Shown here piece after piece: positions 24,004 through 33,104 of a DNA stretch of 64,000 nucleotides (positions within the stretch are counted from its first letter, which is position 1; the number at the start of each line of letters is the position of its first letter). A model generated the notes under the pieces. That model was given only the letters and a program-made list of their open reading frames with translations, made no database searches and was not told the DNA's origin. The DNA lies in NCBI GenBank assembly GCA_020073495.1, contig JAIQFD010000004.1:609001-673000 (forward strand), in the 5' to 3' direction. The translations under genes were made by a program, and so were the position numbers. Source of the stretch: Terriglobia bacterium. Lineage in GTDB: Bacteria > Acidobacteriota > Terriglobia > Terriglobales > Acidobacteriaceae.

Positions 24004-26229
24004 ATGGCGCTTTATTCGGATCTTCCCCCAGTCAGTGTCGGCGGACGGAAGTACGTCGGCCGGGTGGTCTTTGCGCTCATGATGCTGGCCGCGGCTGTCC
24101 TGGGCGCGGCGGCGGGCCTGCTCATCGTCTACACCACCGACCTGCCCCAGGTCACCGAACTGGAGCGTTACCGCCCCAGCTCCGTGACCGAACTGTACGA
24201 CGACCAGGGCCGCGTGATCGGCTCGTTCGCGCTCCAGCGGCGCGTCATCGCTTCCTACGAGGATTTTCCCAAGGTCCTGCGCGACGCGGTCATCTCCACC
24301 GAAGACAAGGATTTCGAGAAGCACTGGGGCATCAATTTCGGGCGCGTCCTGGGAGCGGCCTACAAGGACATCGTGGCCGGCAGCAAGGCGCAAGGTGCGT
24401 CGACGCTGACCATGCAGCTTTCCCGCAACCTGTTCCTCACCGCCGACCGCACCTACGGACGCAAGCTCCAGGAGATCATGCTCTCCATCCAGATCGAGCG
24501 GCGCTTCACCAAGCCGCAGATCTTCACTCTGTACTCCAACCAGATCTTCCTCGGGCACGGCGTGTACGGTTTCGAGGCCGGCGCCCAGTACTACTTCAAC
24601 AAGCACGCCAAGGACCTCAAGCTGGAGGAAGCGGCGATGCTGGCGGCCCTGCCCAAGGCGCCGAGCTACTACTCCCCCATCAACAATCCCGACCGTTGCT
24701 TCCGCCGGCGGAACCTGGTGATCGACAACATGGTCGAGGACGGCAAGATCACCAAGCAGGAGGGCGAGCGTGCCAAGAGGGCCCCGCTCAAGCTCAACGT
24801 GCAGACGGGTACCAACTGGCTGGCGCCCTACTTCGTCGAGGAAGTCCGCCGGTATCTGGAGAAGAAGTACGGCAGCGACGAGGTGCACAGCGGCGGCCTG
24901 CGCGTGTACACGTCACTCAACATGGATCTGCAGAAGGCCGCCAACCAGGCCGTGCTCGACGGCGTAGCCGCCTACGAACGCCGCCACGGATGGAAAAGCC
25001 GCCTGAAGAACGTGGTAGCGCTGGGCATCGCACTCGACGCTTACGACAATCCAGACTGGGAACAGCCCATCGAGACCAATGGCTATGTGCACGCGCTCGT
25101 CACCGCCGTTAGCGATAAGGCGGCGACGGTGAAGTTGGGACGCTACACCGGCGCCATCACCGCCGCGGAGATGAAGTGGACCGCCCACAAGAGGCCGATC
25201 GAGATCCTATCCGTGGGCGACATCGCGTACCTGAAAGTAGTGGCGCTCACGGCGGACGGCGCCGCCAAGGTCCAGTTGGAGCAGGATTCCGGCGCGCAAG
25301 GGGCGCTGCTGGCCATCGACAACTCCACCGGCGACATCAAGGCGATGGTCGGCGGGCGCGATTTCGATGAGTCCAAGTTCAACCGCGCCACCCAGGCGCT
25401 GCGCCAAGTGGGCTCGTCGTTCAAGCCCTATCTATACACGGCGGTGATGGACAACGGCGGCTCGCCCGACGATGTCGTCCTCGACGCCCCCATCACCTTC
25501 TCCACCGCCTCTGGCCCGTACACGCCGCACAACTACGACGGCAAGTTCGAAGGCAACATCACCCTACGGCGCGCCATCGCGTTCTCGCGCAACATTCCCG
25601 CGCTGAAGCTGGAGCAAAAGATCGGGATCGACAAGGTCATCGAGTACACACGGCGCTTCGGCATCACCTCACCGCTGCCGCCGGTGCTGCCGCTGGCGCT
25701 GGGCGCCGCCGACATCACCTTGTACGAGCAGACCGCCGCCTTCAGCACCTTTCCCAACGACGGCGTCCGCGTCACCCCGCGCTACCTCCGCAAGGTCACC
25801 GATTACGACGGGCGCGTGCTGGAGGAGGACTATCCTGAGGTAAAGGACGTCATCAGCGCCCAGACCGCGCGCGTGATGGTGTCGCTGCTGGAGGGGGTGG
25901 TGCAGCACGGCACCGGGTACGCGGCCACAGCGCTGAAGCATCCCCTGGGTGGCAAGACGGGCACCACCAACGATTTCACCGACGCTTGGTTCATCGGCTT
26001 CTCGCCTTCGATCACCTGCGGCGTATGGGTGGGCTTCGACGAGAAGAAAACGCTGGGCAACAGGGAGACGGGCGCGATGGCCGCGCTGCCCATCTGGATG
26101 CAGTTCATGAAGGTCGCCCTGGTCGGCCACGACAAGGAAGACTTCGCCCGGCCGCCGGAGATCCCGCGCAACATCTCCGTCAAGCTCGACACGCCGGATG
26201 TTTCTCCCGGAGACGGCGAAGCGCACTGA
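24004..26229 (+). CDS. Penicillin-binding protein 1A family, bifunctional
   Basis: A 741-residue peptidoglycan synthase: a short cytoplasmic tail, one helix (about residues 20-43), a GT51 transglycosylase domain (STEDKDFEKHWG, then GASTLTMQLSRN), a linker or OB-like insert (about 330-430) and a transpeptidase domain. The transpeptidase motifs are SxxK in GSSFKP, SxN in FSRN and KTG in GGKTGTTND. It polymerises and cross-links glycan strands on the outer face of the inner membrane. ATG 24004 follows a spacer with heptamer repeats. Confidence 0.96.
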   Translation: MALYSDLPPVSVGGRKYVGRVVFALMMLAAAVLGAAAGLLIVYTTDLPQVTELERYRPSSVTELYDDQGRVIGSFALQRRVIASYEDFPKVLRDAVISTEDKDFEKHWGINFGRVLGAAYKDIVAGSKAQGASTLTMQLSRNLFLTADRTYGRKLQEIMLSIQIERRFTKPQIFTLYSNQIFLGHGVYGFEAGAQYYFNKHAKDLKLEEAAMLAALPKAPSYYSPINNPDRCFRRRNLVIDNMVEDGKITKQEGERAKRAPLKLNVQTGTNWLAPYFVEEVRRYLEKKYGSDEVHSGGLRVYTSLNMDLQKAANQAVLDGVAAYERRHGWKSRLKNVVALGIALDAYDNPDWEQPIETNGYVHALVTAVSDKAATVKLGRYTGAITAAEMKWTAHKRPIEILSVGDIAYLKVVALTADGAAKVQLEQDSGAQGALLAIDNSTGDIKAMVGGRDFDESKFNRATQALRQVGSSFKPYLYTAVMDNGGSPDDVVLDAPITFSTASGPYTPHNYDGKFEGNITLRRAIAFSRNIPALKLEQKIGIDKVIEYTRRFGITSPLPPVLPLALGAADITLYEQTAAFSTFPNDGVRVTPRYLRKVTDYDGRVLEEDYPEVKDVISAQTARVMVSLLEGVVQHGTGYAATALKHPLGGKTGTTNDFTDAWFIGFSPSITCGVWVGFDEKKTLGNRETGAMAALPIWMQFMKVALVGHDKEDFARPPEIPRNISVKLDTPDVSPGDGEAH

Positions 26230-26274
26230 GTGCGCACCTCACCCTTCACCAGCCGGCCATGCCAACATGTCTGA

Positions 26275-27615
26275 CTAGCGTGCGCCGGCAGTCGCCGGTT
26301 CCACCTTGGCGGCAGCCTTCGAACGAGCTGCCTCGACCGCGGCGAATGCCTGGTCGAGCATCCGGTGGGCTTCGTCCACGTCGCCCTTGGTGATGTTCAG
26401 CGGCGGCGACATGCGGATGACGTTGCCGTAGAGCCCGCCTTTGCCCACCAGCAGGCCCGCTTTGCGGCACTCCTCGAGCACCGCGTTCGTGCCCGCCGGC
26501 GAAGGCTGCTTGGTGTCGCGGTCTTCGACCAGTTCCAGCGCCTGCATCAGCCCCATGCCGCGCACCTCGCCGATGAGCTTGTGTTTCTCCTGGAGTTCTT
26601 CCAGTTTCTGGCGGAAGTAGCCGCCGACGATGGCCGCATTGGTGCGCAGGTCGTCCTCTTCCATGACCTCGATCACCGCCTTCGCGGTGGCGCACGTGAC
26701 CGGGTTTCCGCCGAAGGTGGAGATGGTCAGGCCCTGGAAGGAGTCGGCGATCTCCGGCCGCGCCATGGTCAGGCCGACCGGGTGCCCGTTGGCCAGGCCC
26801 TTGGCCGAGGTGAGGATATCGGGCTCGACCTCCCAGTGCTCGATGCCCCACCACTTGTGGCCGGTGCGGCCCCAGGCGGTCTGCACCTCGTCGGCGATGA
26901 AGTCGCCGCCGTACTGCTTCACGATGTTGAAGACGATCTTGAAATACTCCTTCGGCGGAGTGATGAACCCGGCCACACCCTGGATGGGCTCGGCCAGGAA
27001 GCCCGCGATGCGTCCCGTGGTGGAGGTCTGGATGACGTTCTCCACGTCCTTGGCGCAGGCCACGCCGCAGTCGGGATACTTCAGCCCCATGGGGCAGCGG
27101 TAGCAGTACGGGTTCATGGCGTGCACGATGCCGACCTCGAGCGTCGCCTTGCGCCAGGTGTTCATGCCGGTCATGGCGCGCGCCACCGAGGAGCGGCCGC
27201 TGTAGCCGTGGCGCAGCACCACCAGCTCGTAGTTGCCGGTGTGCATGCGCGCGATCTGGACGGCGGTCTCGTTGGCTTCGGTGCCGCTGTTGGTGAAGTA
27301 CGACTTCTTGATGCCGCGGGGAGCGATGGAGGCCAGCTTTTCCGCCAGCGCCACCATCGGCTCGGTGACGAAGCTGGTGGAGACGTGCTGCAGCTTGTCC
27401 ACCTGCGCCTTCAGCTTGGAAGTGACCCGTGGGTTGCAGTGGCCGACGCTCACGGTCACGATGCCGCCGAAAAAGTCCAGGTACTCCCGGCCGTCGATGT
27501 CCCACACGTGCTGCATGTTCCCGCGGTCGAGCACCAGCGGCTCGGAATAAAAGGTCGAGACCGAGGGAAAGATGAATTCCTTCTGCTTGCGGATGAGTTC
27601 TTCGCGCTTCGACAT
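26275..27615 (-). CDS. Class III aminotransferase (AGXT2/GABA-aminotransferase type)
   Basis: A 446-residue PLP-dependent enzyme. D242 in FIADEVQ and K272 in TSAKGLANG are the pyridine-binding Asp and Schiff-base Lys, and FLAEPIQG and GTEAN match the fold. A cysteine-rich insert (C171, C174, C183, C187) has the spacing of a possible metal site. Closest described activities are alanine-glyoxylate and omega-amino acid transamination; the precise substrate cannot be read from sequence. It is convergent with PBP1A and divergent from the PASTA gene. Confidence 0.88.
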   Translation of the reverse strand: MSKREELIRKQKEFIFPSVSTFYSEPLVLDRGNMQHVWDIDGREYLDFFGGIVTVSVGHCNPRVTSKLKAQVDKLQHVSTSFVTEPMVALAEKLASIAPRGIKKSYFTNSGTEANETAVQIARMHTGNYELVVLRHGYSGRSSVARAMTGMNTWRKATLEVGIVHAMNPYCYRCPMGLKYPDCGVACAKDVENVIQTSTTGRIAGFLAEPIQGVAGFITPPKEYFKIVFNIVKQYGGDFIADEVQTAWGRTGHKWWGIEHWEVEPDILTSAKGLANGHPVGLTMARPEIADSFQGLTISTFGGNPVTCATAKAVIEVMEEDDLRTNAAIVGGYFRQKLEELQEKHKLIGEVRGMGLMQALELVEDRDTKQPSPAGTNAVLEECRKAGLLVGKGGLYGNVIRMSPPLNITKGDVDEAHRMLDQAFAAVEAARSKAAAKVEPATAGAR

Positions 27616-27705
27616 GTGAGTGCGTCCTTTCGGCGGCAGGCCGCCGTTGCTGGCAAAGCCTATATGTTAAACCCTGGGTGCGGGCACTGTGGTTAAATCA
27701 GAGCG

Positions 27706-28413
27706 ATGCGACGCTTCTTCCGCTACGTGCTGATGGCGCTGGTGCTGCTGACGGTGATGCTGGTGTCGGCCATGACTGCCATGCGCCTGGCCATCCATGG
27801 GCGTGAGGTTGCGGTTCCCAAGCTGGTTGGTTTGAGCGTGGAGCAGGCGGAGCGCATCACCTCCGCGAACGGTCTGCTTTTGGAGGCCGAGAGCCGCTTC
27901 TACAGCAACACCGTACCGGAGGGGCACATCGTTTCGCAGTTGCCGGCGACGGGCATCCACGTGCGCCGCGGCTGGAAGATGCGCGTCGCGGTCAGCCTGG
28001 GGCCGCAGCGCGCCGTGATCCCCGACCTGGTCGGGCAAAGCCCACGCGCCGCCGAGATCAACGTTCGCCGGCGCGGCCTGGACGTGGGCGAGGTCGCGAT
28101 GGCGCACATCCCCCAGGCCCTGGCGGACGTGGTTGTCGCCCAGTCGCCTCCGCCCAACGCCGCCACCGTCACGTCGCCGAAAATCAACCTGCTGGTCGGC
28201 GTGCCCGAGCAAGCCCAAGCCTACGTGATGCCCAACCTTGTCGGCCGGCGTCTGGCCGAGGCGGCGCAGGCCATCCAGCAGGCAGGGCTGAAGCTGGGTA
28301 CAGTGACTGGCGCCGCGAACGGCGGTGTGCCCACCACCATCCTGAAACAATCGCCTCCGCCCGGACAGCGGGTCACGCCAGGGATGGCGGTCAGCCTCGA
28401 AGTGGCGAAGTAG
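27706..28413 (+). CDS. PASTA-domain membrane-anchored protein
   Basis: A 235-residue protein with an N-terminal helix (about residues 8-26) and three PASTA repeats (VPKLVGLS, IPDLVGQS and MPNLVGRR, each ending near SPPPG or QLPATG). PASTA repeats bind peptidoglycan fragments or beta-lactams. There is no kinase or transpeptidase domain, so this is an isolated sensor or scaffold in the periplasm. It is tail-to-tail with fmt. Confidence 0.88.
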   Translation: MRRFFRYVLMALVLLTVMLVSAMTAMRLAIHGREVAVPKLVGLSVEQAERITSANGLLLEAESRFYSNTVPEGHIVSQLPATGIHVRRGWKMRVAVSLGPQRAVIPDLVGQSPRAAEINVRRRGLDVGEVAMAHIPQALADVVVAQSPPPNAATVTSPKINLLVGVPEQAQAYVMPNLVGRRLAEAAQAIQQAGLKLGTVTGAANGGVPTTILKQSPPPGQRVTPGMAVSLEVAK

Positions 28414-28417
28414 GGGC

Positions 28418-29350
28418 TTAACCGCCGAGCCGCTCGCCTGGGTTCAGGTGGTATCCGTGAATGAAGTCTTGCGCCGACATGCGCTTCTTGCCCTCGAGTT
28501 GAAGCTCGACGATCTCGAGCACCGTACCCGCCCCGCAGCCCACCAGCAGCCGAGCCCGTTCGACATGCAGCTCGCCCGGCGGCACGGGCTTTTCCTGGGC
28601 AGCATGCGCCGTGTGCACCACCAGGTTCTTGCCCCGGAAGCTGTTGTAGGCGCCCGGCCAGGGCTGGAAGCCACGCAGCCGGTTCACGATCTCGGCCGCC
28701 GGACGCTGGAAATCGATGACCCCGTCCTCTTTCTTCAGGATCGGCGCCAAGGTCGCGCTCGAATCGTCTTGCGGCCGGGGCTGGATGCGTCCGGCCTCGA
28801 GGCCGCGCAGCGTCTCCACCACCAACCGGGCGCCGGCGCCGGCCAGCCGGGGCGCCAGCGTGAGGGCAGTGTCCCCAGGCGCGATGGGCATTTCCTCCTG
28901 GAGCAGGATGTCCCCTGTGTCCAGGCCCTCGTTGATGCGCATGGTGGTATTGCCGGTCACCGTCTCACCGGAAGCGATGGCCCACTGGATGGGCGCGGCT
29001 CCGCGATACTTGGGCAGCAGAGAGGCGTGCAGGTTGATGTTGCCCAGCGGCGGCAGCTCGATCATCCACGTGGGAATGATCCGGCCGTAGCCGACCACTA
29101 TGATCGCGCGCGGCGCAAGCTGCGCCAATTGAGCCCGGAATTCCTCGTTGTTCTTGATCTTGTCGGGTTGGATCACCGGCAGGCCGAGAGACTGGGCCAT
29201 CCGCTTGACGGCCGGGGCGGCGATTTCCTGCCCGCGCCCGCTCGGCCGGTCGGGTTGGGTAACGACCAAGCGGACGCGGAATCCTTCCCGGACCAGCGCT
29301 TCGAGCGTTGGCACCGCGAACTGCGGTGTGCCGCAAAACACCAGGTCCAT
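28418..29350 (-). CDS. fmt: Methionyl-tRNA formyltransferase
   Basis: A 310-residue enzyme that formylates initiator Met-tRNA from 10-formyl-THF. The formyltransferase motif INLHASLLPKYRGAAP carries the catalytic Asn and His, and the upstream FCGTPQFAVP start is typical. The C-terminal domain binds the tRNA. It is downstream of def in the same orientation, the usual def-fmt pair. Confidence 0.97.
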   Translation of the reverse strand: MDLVFCGTPQFAVPTLEALVREGFRVRLVVTQPDRPSGRGQEIAAPAVKRMAQSLGLPVIQPDKIKNNEEFRAQLAQLAPRAIIVVGYGRIIPTWMIELPPLGNINLHASLLPKYRGAAPIQWAIASGETVTGNTTMRINEGLDTGDILLQEEMPIAPGDTALTLAPRLAGAGARLVVETLRGLEAGRIQPRPQDDSSATLAPILKKEDGVIDFQRPAAEIVNRLRGFQPWPGAYNSFRGKNLVVHTAHAAQEKPVPPGELHVERARLLVGCGAGTVLEIVELQLEGKKRMSAQDFIHGYHLNPGERLGG

Positions 29351-29383
29351 CGCCTGCCCGCCGTTTCTACCGGAGTCGAAGGA

Positions 29384-29893
29384 TCACCACTCTCCTGCGC
29401 GGACCAGCTTGCGGATCTTGCGCTTCATCAGGTCACGTTTCAAGGCGCTGATGTGCGAGATGTAGAGCCGTCCGTTCAAATGGTCGGTCTCATGTTGAAA
29501 GGCCCGTGCCAGCAAGTCCTCGCCCGACCTCTCGAACCAATTGCCTTCCGCGTCCTGCGCTCGAACCGTGGCTCGCCGGGCCCGCGTGACCTGCTCGCGG
29601 AACTCGGGAATGCTGAGGCAGCCTTCCTGGCCACGCTGCTTGCCCTCCAGGTGGACGATCTCCGGGTTGACCAGTACGAGTTTAGCGCTTGGATCCTCCT
29701 TGAATGTGACGTCGATCACCACCAGGCGCTTCGAGACCCCGATCTGGGGAGCCGCCAGGCCGACGCCGTGCGCCGCGTACATGGATTCGAACATGTCGTC
29801 CACCAGCTTGCGCAACTGGTCATCAAAGACGGTGATCGGTTCAGACGGCTTTTCCAGCACCGGATCGCCGAGTTTCACGATGGGGTAGATCAT
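29384..29893 (-). CDS. def: Peptide deformylase
   Basis: The start at 29893 (MIYPIVKLGDP) gives 169 residues, the normal family length; the open frame runs far upstream but without coding character. All three metal motifs are present: GVGLAAPQIG, EGCLSIP and HETDH. The enzyme removes the formyl group from nascent proteins using a Cys/His/His-bound metal. It precedes fmt, whose product makes the formylated initiator tRNA. Confidence 0.97.
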   Translation of the reverse strand: MIYPIVKLGDPVLEKPSEPITVFDDQLRKLVDDMFESMYAAHGVGLAAPQIGVSKRLVVIDVTFKEDPSAKLVLVNPEIVHLEGKQRGQEGCLSIPEFREQVTRARRATVRAQDAEGNWFERSGEDLLARAFQHETDHLNGRLYISHISALKRDLMKRKIRKLVRAGEW

Positions 29894-30064
29894 CCTGTTC
29901 GATGCTCTGGCTTCCTGCCCAGGTGGTCCCGCGGAGCGCCGGCCGTTTTGCCGGCTTCCGCACCCGGGAATCCAACCCTCCAAACTAAAGCATGCGCCGG
30001 AACCATGGCAATGGCGTCGTGAGCCGCTGAGGTGTTCCGGCCCGGGCGCCCGGATGCTACGCTC

Positions 30065-30583
30065 ATGGGGATGAGCGAGGTGTTCTATGCACGCTACGGG
30101 TCGCCCATCGGGCCGCTGATCGTGGGCGCGACCTCGCGCGGGCTGGCCGCGCTCGAGTTCGAGCGCGGGCGCCTGCAGCCGCGCCGCCGCCCGGGGGATA
30201 CCTGGGTGCGATCCAGGAACGAGGTTGAAGCGGCGATCGGCGAGCTGGACGAGTATTTCGCCGGGCGCCGCCGCCGCTTCACCGTGCCCCTGGACCTGCA
30301 CGGAACCGATTTCCAGCTGCGCTGCTGGCGCGCGCTGCGGGAGATCCCCTACGGCGAAACCATCACCTACGCCGAACTGGCGCGCCGGGTGGGGAGCCCG
30401 CGCGGCTTCCGGGCTGTGGGCATGGCGAACCACGACAATCCCGTGGCCATCGTCGTGCCCTGTCATCGCGTGCTGGCCTCGGACGGCTCCCTCGGAGGCT
30501 ACGGCGGCGGCCTCGACGTCAAGCGCGCCCTGCTCCAGTTGGAAGGCGCCCTGCCTCGCACCCTCGATCTCCTTCCTCCCTGA
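30065..30583 (+). CDS. ogt: Methylated-DNA-protein-cysteine methyltransferase
   Basis: A protein of about 170 residues with the alkyl-acceptor site PCHRV and the DNA-binding helix-turn-helix region (YGETITYAELARRVG, then RAVGMANHDNP). It repairs O6-alkylguanine by a suicide transfer to the active Cys. ATG 30065 or 30071 are equally possible starts; the open frame also allows a GTG at 30032. The Ogt/Ada C-terminal type is clear, but Ogt versus AdaB naming is not. Confidence 0.94.
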   Translation: MGMSEVFYARYGSPIGPLIVGATSRGLAALEFERGRLQPRRRPGDTWVRSRNEVEAAIGELDEYFAGRRRRFTVPLDLHGTDFQLRCWRALREIPYGETITYAELARRVGSPRGFRAVGMANHDNPVAIVVPCHRVLASDGSLGGYGGGLDVKRALLQLEGALPRTLDLLPP

Positions 30584-30658
30584 AGAGAAAGGGCGGCCGA
30601 AGCCACCCGCTGCCGGCCACCGGTTGATGCCGAATGGCCGTGAAAGTACACTGGCGTC

Positions 30659-31576
30659 ATGCACGCGCATGCGCATGCCAACCAGGGGACGTCGCGCATC
30701 TTGCGTGTCGCGCTGCTGCTCACCTTCGCGTACATCGTGCTGCTGGTCGTCACCGGCATCCGCGCGCATTCCCTGGCGCTGCTGTCCGAGGCCGGACACA
30801 ATCTCTCCGACTTTCTCGCGCTGCTCCTCTCCTGGGTGGCGCTGTTCTTTCAGGGCCGCCCGCCCAGTTCGACCAAGACCTACGGCTATCAGCGGACGGG
30901 GGTGCTGGCGGCGTTCATCAACGCGCTGTCGCTGGTGGTGATCGCGTTCCTTATCTTCTACGAGGCCGGGCGGCGGCTTTACCAGCCTGCGCCGGTGCAC
31001 GCCAACGTCATGATGGTGGTCGCCGCCGTCGGCATCGCGCTCAACGGCGTGATCGCCGCGCTGCTGTTTCGCAGCCGCGGTGACGTGAACATCCGCAGCT
31101 CCTTCATCCATATGCTCGGCGACACGCTATCCACCGCCGCCGTCCTGGTCGGCGGCTGGGCCATCCTGTTGACCGGTCAGAGCTGGATCGACCCGGCGCT
31201 TTCCTTCGGCATCGGTGCGCTGATCGTGTGGTCGTCGTTCGGCATCATCAGCGAGACCCTCAACATCCTGCTGGAAGGCACGCCGCGCGGGATGGAAATG
31301 GACCACATCGCCCAGGAGATCCGCGCCATCCCCGGCGTGCTCGACGTGCACGACTTGCACGCCTGGAGCCTGGGCTCGGAGAGCCACGCCCTCTCCTGCC
31401 ACATCCAGATCGCCGACATCCCTCCCTCGGAGAGCGAGAGCATCCTCCGCCAGGTGAACGAGCGCCTGGCGCAAGCTTTCCACATCTTCCATACCACCAT
31501 CCAGTTCGAGCACGCCGTGTGCGATGTGGCGCACGGCTGCGTCGTGCCTGTCATTGGAGAAGAGCACACCCACTGA
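30659..31576 (+). CDS. Cation diffusion facilitator (Zn/Co/Cd exporter)
   Basis: A 305-residue CDF antiporter with six helices and a cytoplasmic C-terminal domain. Metal-site residues are seen in helix 2 (SEAGHNLSD) and helix 5 (HMLGDTLS), the H/D pattern of zinc transporters. Histidines occur at both termini (MHAHAHA and EEHTH). It exports divalent metal in exchange for protons. The gene stands alone between ogt and a small lipoprotein. Confidence 0.94.
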   Translation: MHAHAHANQGTSRILRVALLLTFAYIVLLVVTGIRAHSLALLSEAGHNLSDFLALLLSWVALFFQGRPPSSTKTYGYQRTGVLAAFINALSLVVIAFLIFYEAGRRLYQPAPVHANVMMVVAAVGIALNGVIAALLFRSRGDVNIRSSFIHMLGDTLSTAAVLVGGWAILLTGQSWIDPALSFGIGALIVWSSFGIISETLNILLEGTPRGMEMDHIAQEIRAIPGVLDVHDLHAWSLGSESHALSCHIQIADIPPSESESILRQVNERLAQAFHIFHTTIQFEHAVCDVAHGCVVPVIGEEHTH

Positions 31577-31637
31577 TCACAGCGCCGGGCTATGTCCCGC
31601 ATGGACGGCTGAGGCCACCCGACTAAAATGGAATCCC

Positions 31638-32066
31638 ATGAAACGTCTGCTCGCTGCGTTCGCGATCTCCGCGGTCCTCCTGAATGGTTGTAACCAGGAA
31701 CGACGCGCCGAAAAGAAGCCTTCTGCGAGCGGCGTGATCCTTTCCACCACGGTGGCGCCTGGTTCCGCCTTCCAGATGTCGGTCTCCTTCGATCCGGCCC
31801 AGCCCCGGATGTCGACGAAAACAAAGTTCCGCATCACGCTGCTGGACCCCGCGGGCGCGCCGGTTTCCGGTGCGCAGGTGCAAGCCTCCCTGGTCATGCC
31901 GCTCATGGATATGGGCAAGAACGGTTTCCCGCTGCCGCAGGCCGGGATCGGCGAGTACGAGGGGACGGGGCAGTTCACCATGTCCGGCGAATGGGAGGCA
32001 GTGTTCATCGCGACCGCCGCAGGCAAGACCGGGAAGACGACTTTTAACGTCCGCGTCGAGGACTAG
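31638..32066 (+). CDS. Lipoprotein with FixH/YtkA-like domain
   Basis: A 142-residue protein with lipobox LNGC (lipidated Cys at residue 18) and one beta-sandwich domain resembling FixH/YtkA (RITLLDPAGAPVSGAQV, then MPLMDMGKN and GTGQFTMSGEWEAVF). Such domains occur in copper-delivery and oxidase-assembly proteins. ATG 31638 is chosen because it starts the signal peptide; the open frame extends upstream into the CDF gene. It may work with the adjacent metal exporter. Confidence 0.75.
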   Translation: MKRLLAAFAISAVLLNGCNQERRAEKKPSASGVILSTTVAPGSAFQMSVSFDPAQPRMSTKTKFRITLLDPAGAPVSGAQVQASLVMPLMDMGKNGFPLPQAGIGEYEGTGQFTMSGEWEAVFIATAAGKTGKTTFNVRVED

Positions 32067-32143
32067 TCACCACAGGACATGTCCAGCAGTAGTACGCCGG
32101 TAATGTTCATTTGGCCGTCCGGGTGTCGTACTCTGAGAAGAGC

Positions 32144-33085
32144 ATGGCGTTGAGCACCCTGGTCGTGAGCTGCGATCCGCAGCTCCTTCAGAAGATCATC
32201 CCCGTCTTCGAACTGGCCGGGATTGACACCGAAGTGTGCACGCGGGCCGAAGACGCCCAGCGCAAGATCGCAAGCACGCGCTATGACGCCACTGTCATCG
32301 ACTGCGCCAGCCTTCCCGGGGCGCGTGGCGTGCTCGACGGGGTACGCCGCAGCTCCAACCGTTCCGCCGTGACCTTCGCCATCGTCAGCGAGATCACCAG
32401 CCCACGCGACGCCGCCATGCTCGGCGCCAGCTTCGTGCTGGAAAAAAGCTTCACCCAGGACTGGTTGCTGCATAATCTGCGCGCCGCGCAGGGGCTCATG
32501 GCTTCGGAGAACCGGCGCTACTACCGCCATCCTGCGGACTTCATCGCTTGGGTGCAGCGCCCCGGCGACCGCAGCGGCGAGATCCCGGTCTCGGCAGAGA
32601 ACGTGAGCCAGGGAGGCCTGGGCATCCAGACCACAGCGTCGCTCACCGAGCACAGCCTGGTCGAGTTGCGCTTCACCTTGCCAGGAGACTCGTCGGTCGA
32701 TGCCCAGGCGGAAGTCCTCTGGGCGCGTGACGGCCGCGCCGGCTTGCAGTTCACCCGCATGTCCAGCAAGTCGCGCGCCCGGCTGGTGGCCTGGCTCATG
32801 GAACAGTACGATCGCACTCAGCCCCCGCTCCCCTCTCTCCCGCCATCCATGGGTTCCGCGCCGCGGACGGAGTCGTTCGGGCCTCAGGGACGCAGGCTCA
32901 TGTGCCACGCCTTCGCCCAGAACCTTCCCATCGCCTGGAAGTGCAGTGGCTGCGGCTGGCGCCACTCCATCAAGCTGGAAGAGACGCGCTGGCGCTACGC
33001 CAATGAGCCGCCCGAGCCGGTGGTGTCGGCCTTCGAGACCCACGAGTGCGTCCAACACCCCGCCGGGTCCGTCTTCCGCAGCTAG
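32144..33085 (+). CDS. Receiver-PilZ protein with C-terminal zinc ribbon
   Basis: A 313-residue protein. Residues 1-118 form a receiver-like domain (VVSCDPQ, phospho-acceptor candidate in ATVIDCAS, Lys in VLEKSF). A PilZ domain follows, with the c-di-GMP motifs RRYYRH and NVSQGG. After a Pro-rich linker, CSGC and a late HEC suggest a zinc ribbon in the last 60 residues. It probably links phosphorylation or protein contact with c-di-GMP binding. ATG 32144 is preferred over TTG 32111. Confidence 0.82.
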   Translation: MALSTLVVSCDPQLLQKIIPVFELAGIDTEVCTRAEDAQRKIASTRYDATVIDCASLPGARGVLDGVRRSSNRSAVTFAIVSEITSPRDAAMLGASFVLEKSFTQDWLLHNLRAAQGLMASENRRYYRHPADFIAWVQRPGDRSGEIPVSAENVSQGGLGIQTTASLTEHSLVELRFTLPGDSSVDAQAEVLWARDGRAGLQFTRMSSKSRARLVAWLMEQYDRTQPPLPSLPPSMGSAPRTESFGPQGRRLMCHAFAQNLPIAWKCSGCGWRHSIKLEETRWRYANEPPEPVVSAFETHECVQHPAGSVFRS

Positions 33086-33104
33086 GCAGCGAGTTCGTTT
33101 CCCG

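Noticed and set aside
26365-27696. Plus-strand frame opposite the aminotransferase
   Set aside because: The minus strand has the PLP Lys and Asp motifs; the plus frame is an antisense shadow.
29894-31111. Upstream extension of the peptide deformylase frame
   Set aside because: It runs antisense through the clear methyltransferase and CDF genes; deformylase starts normally at 29893.
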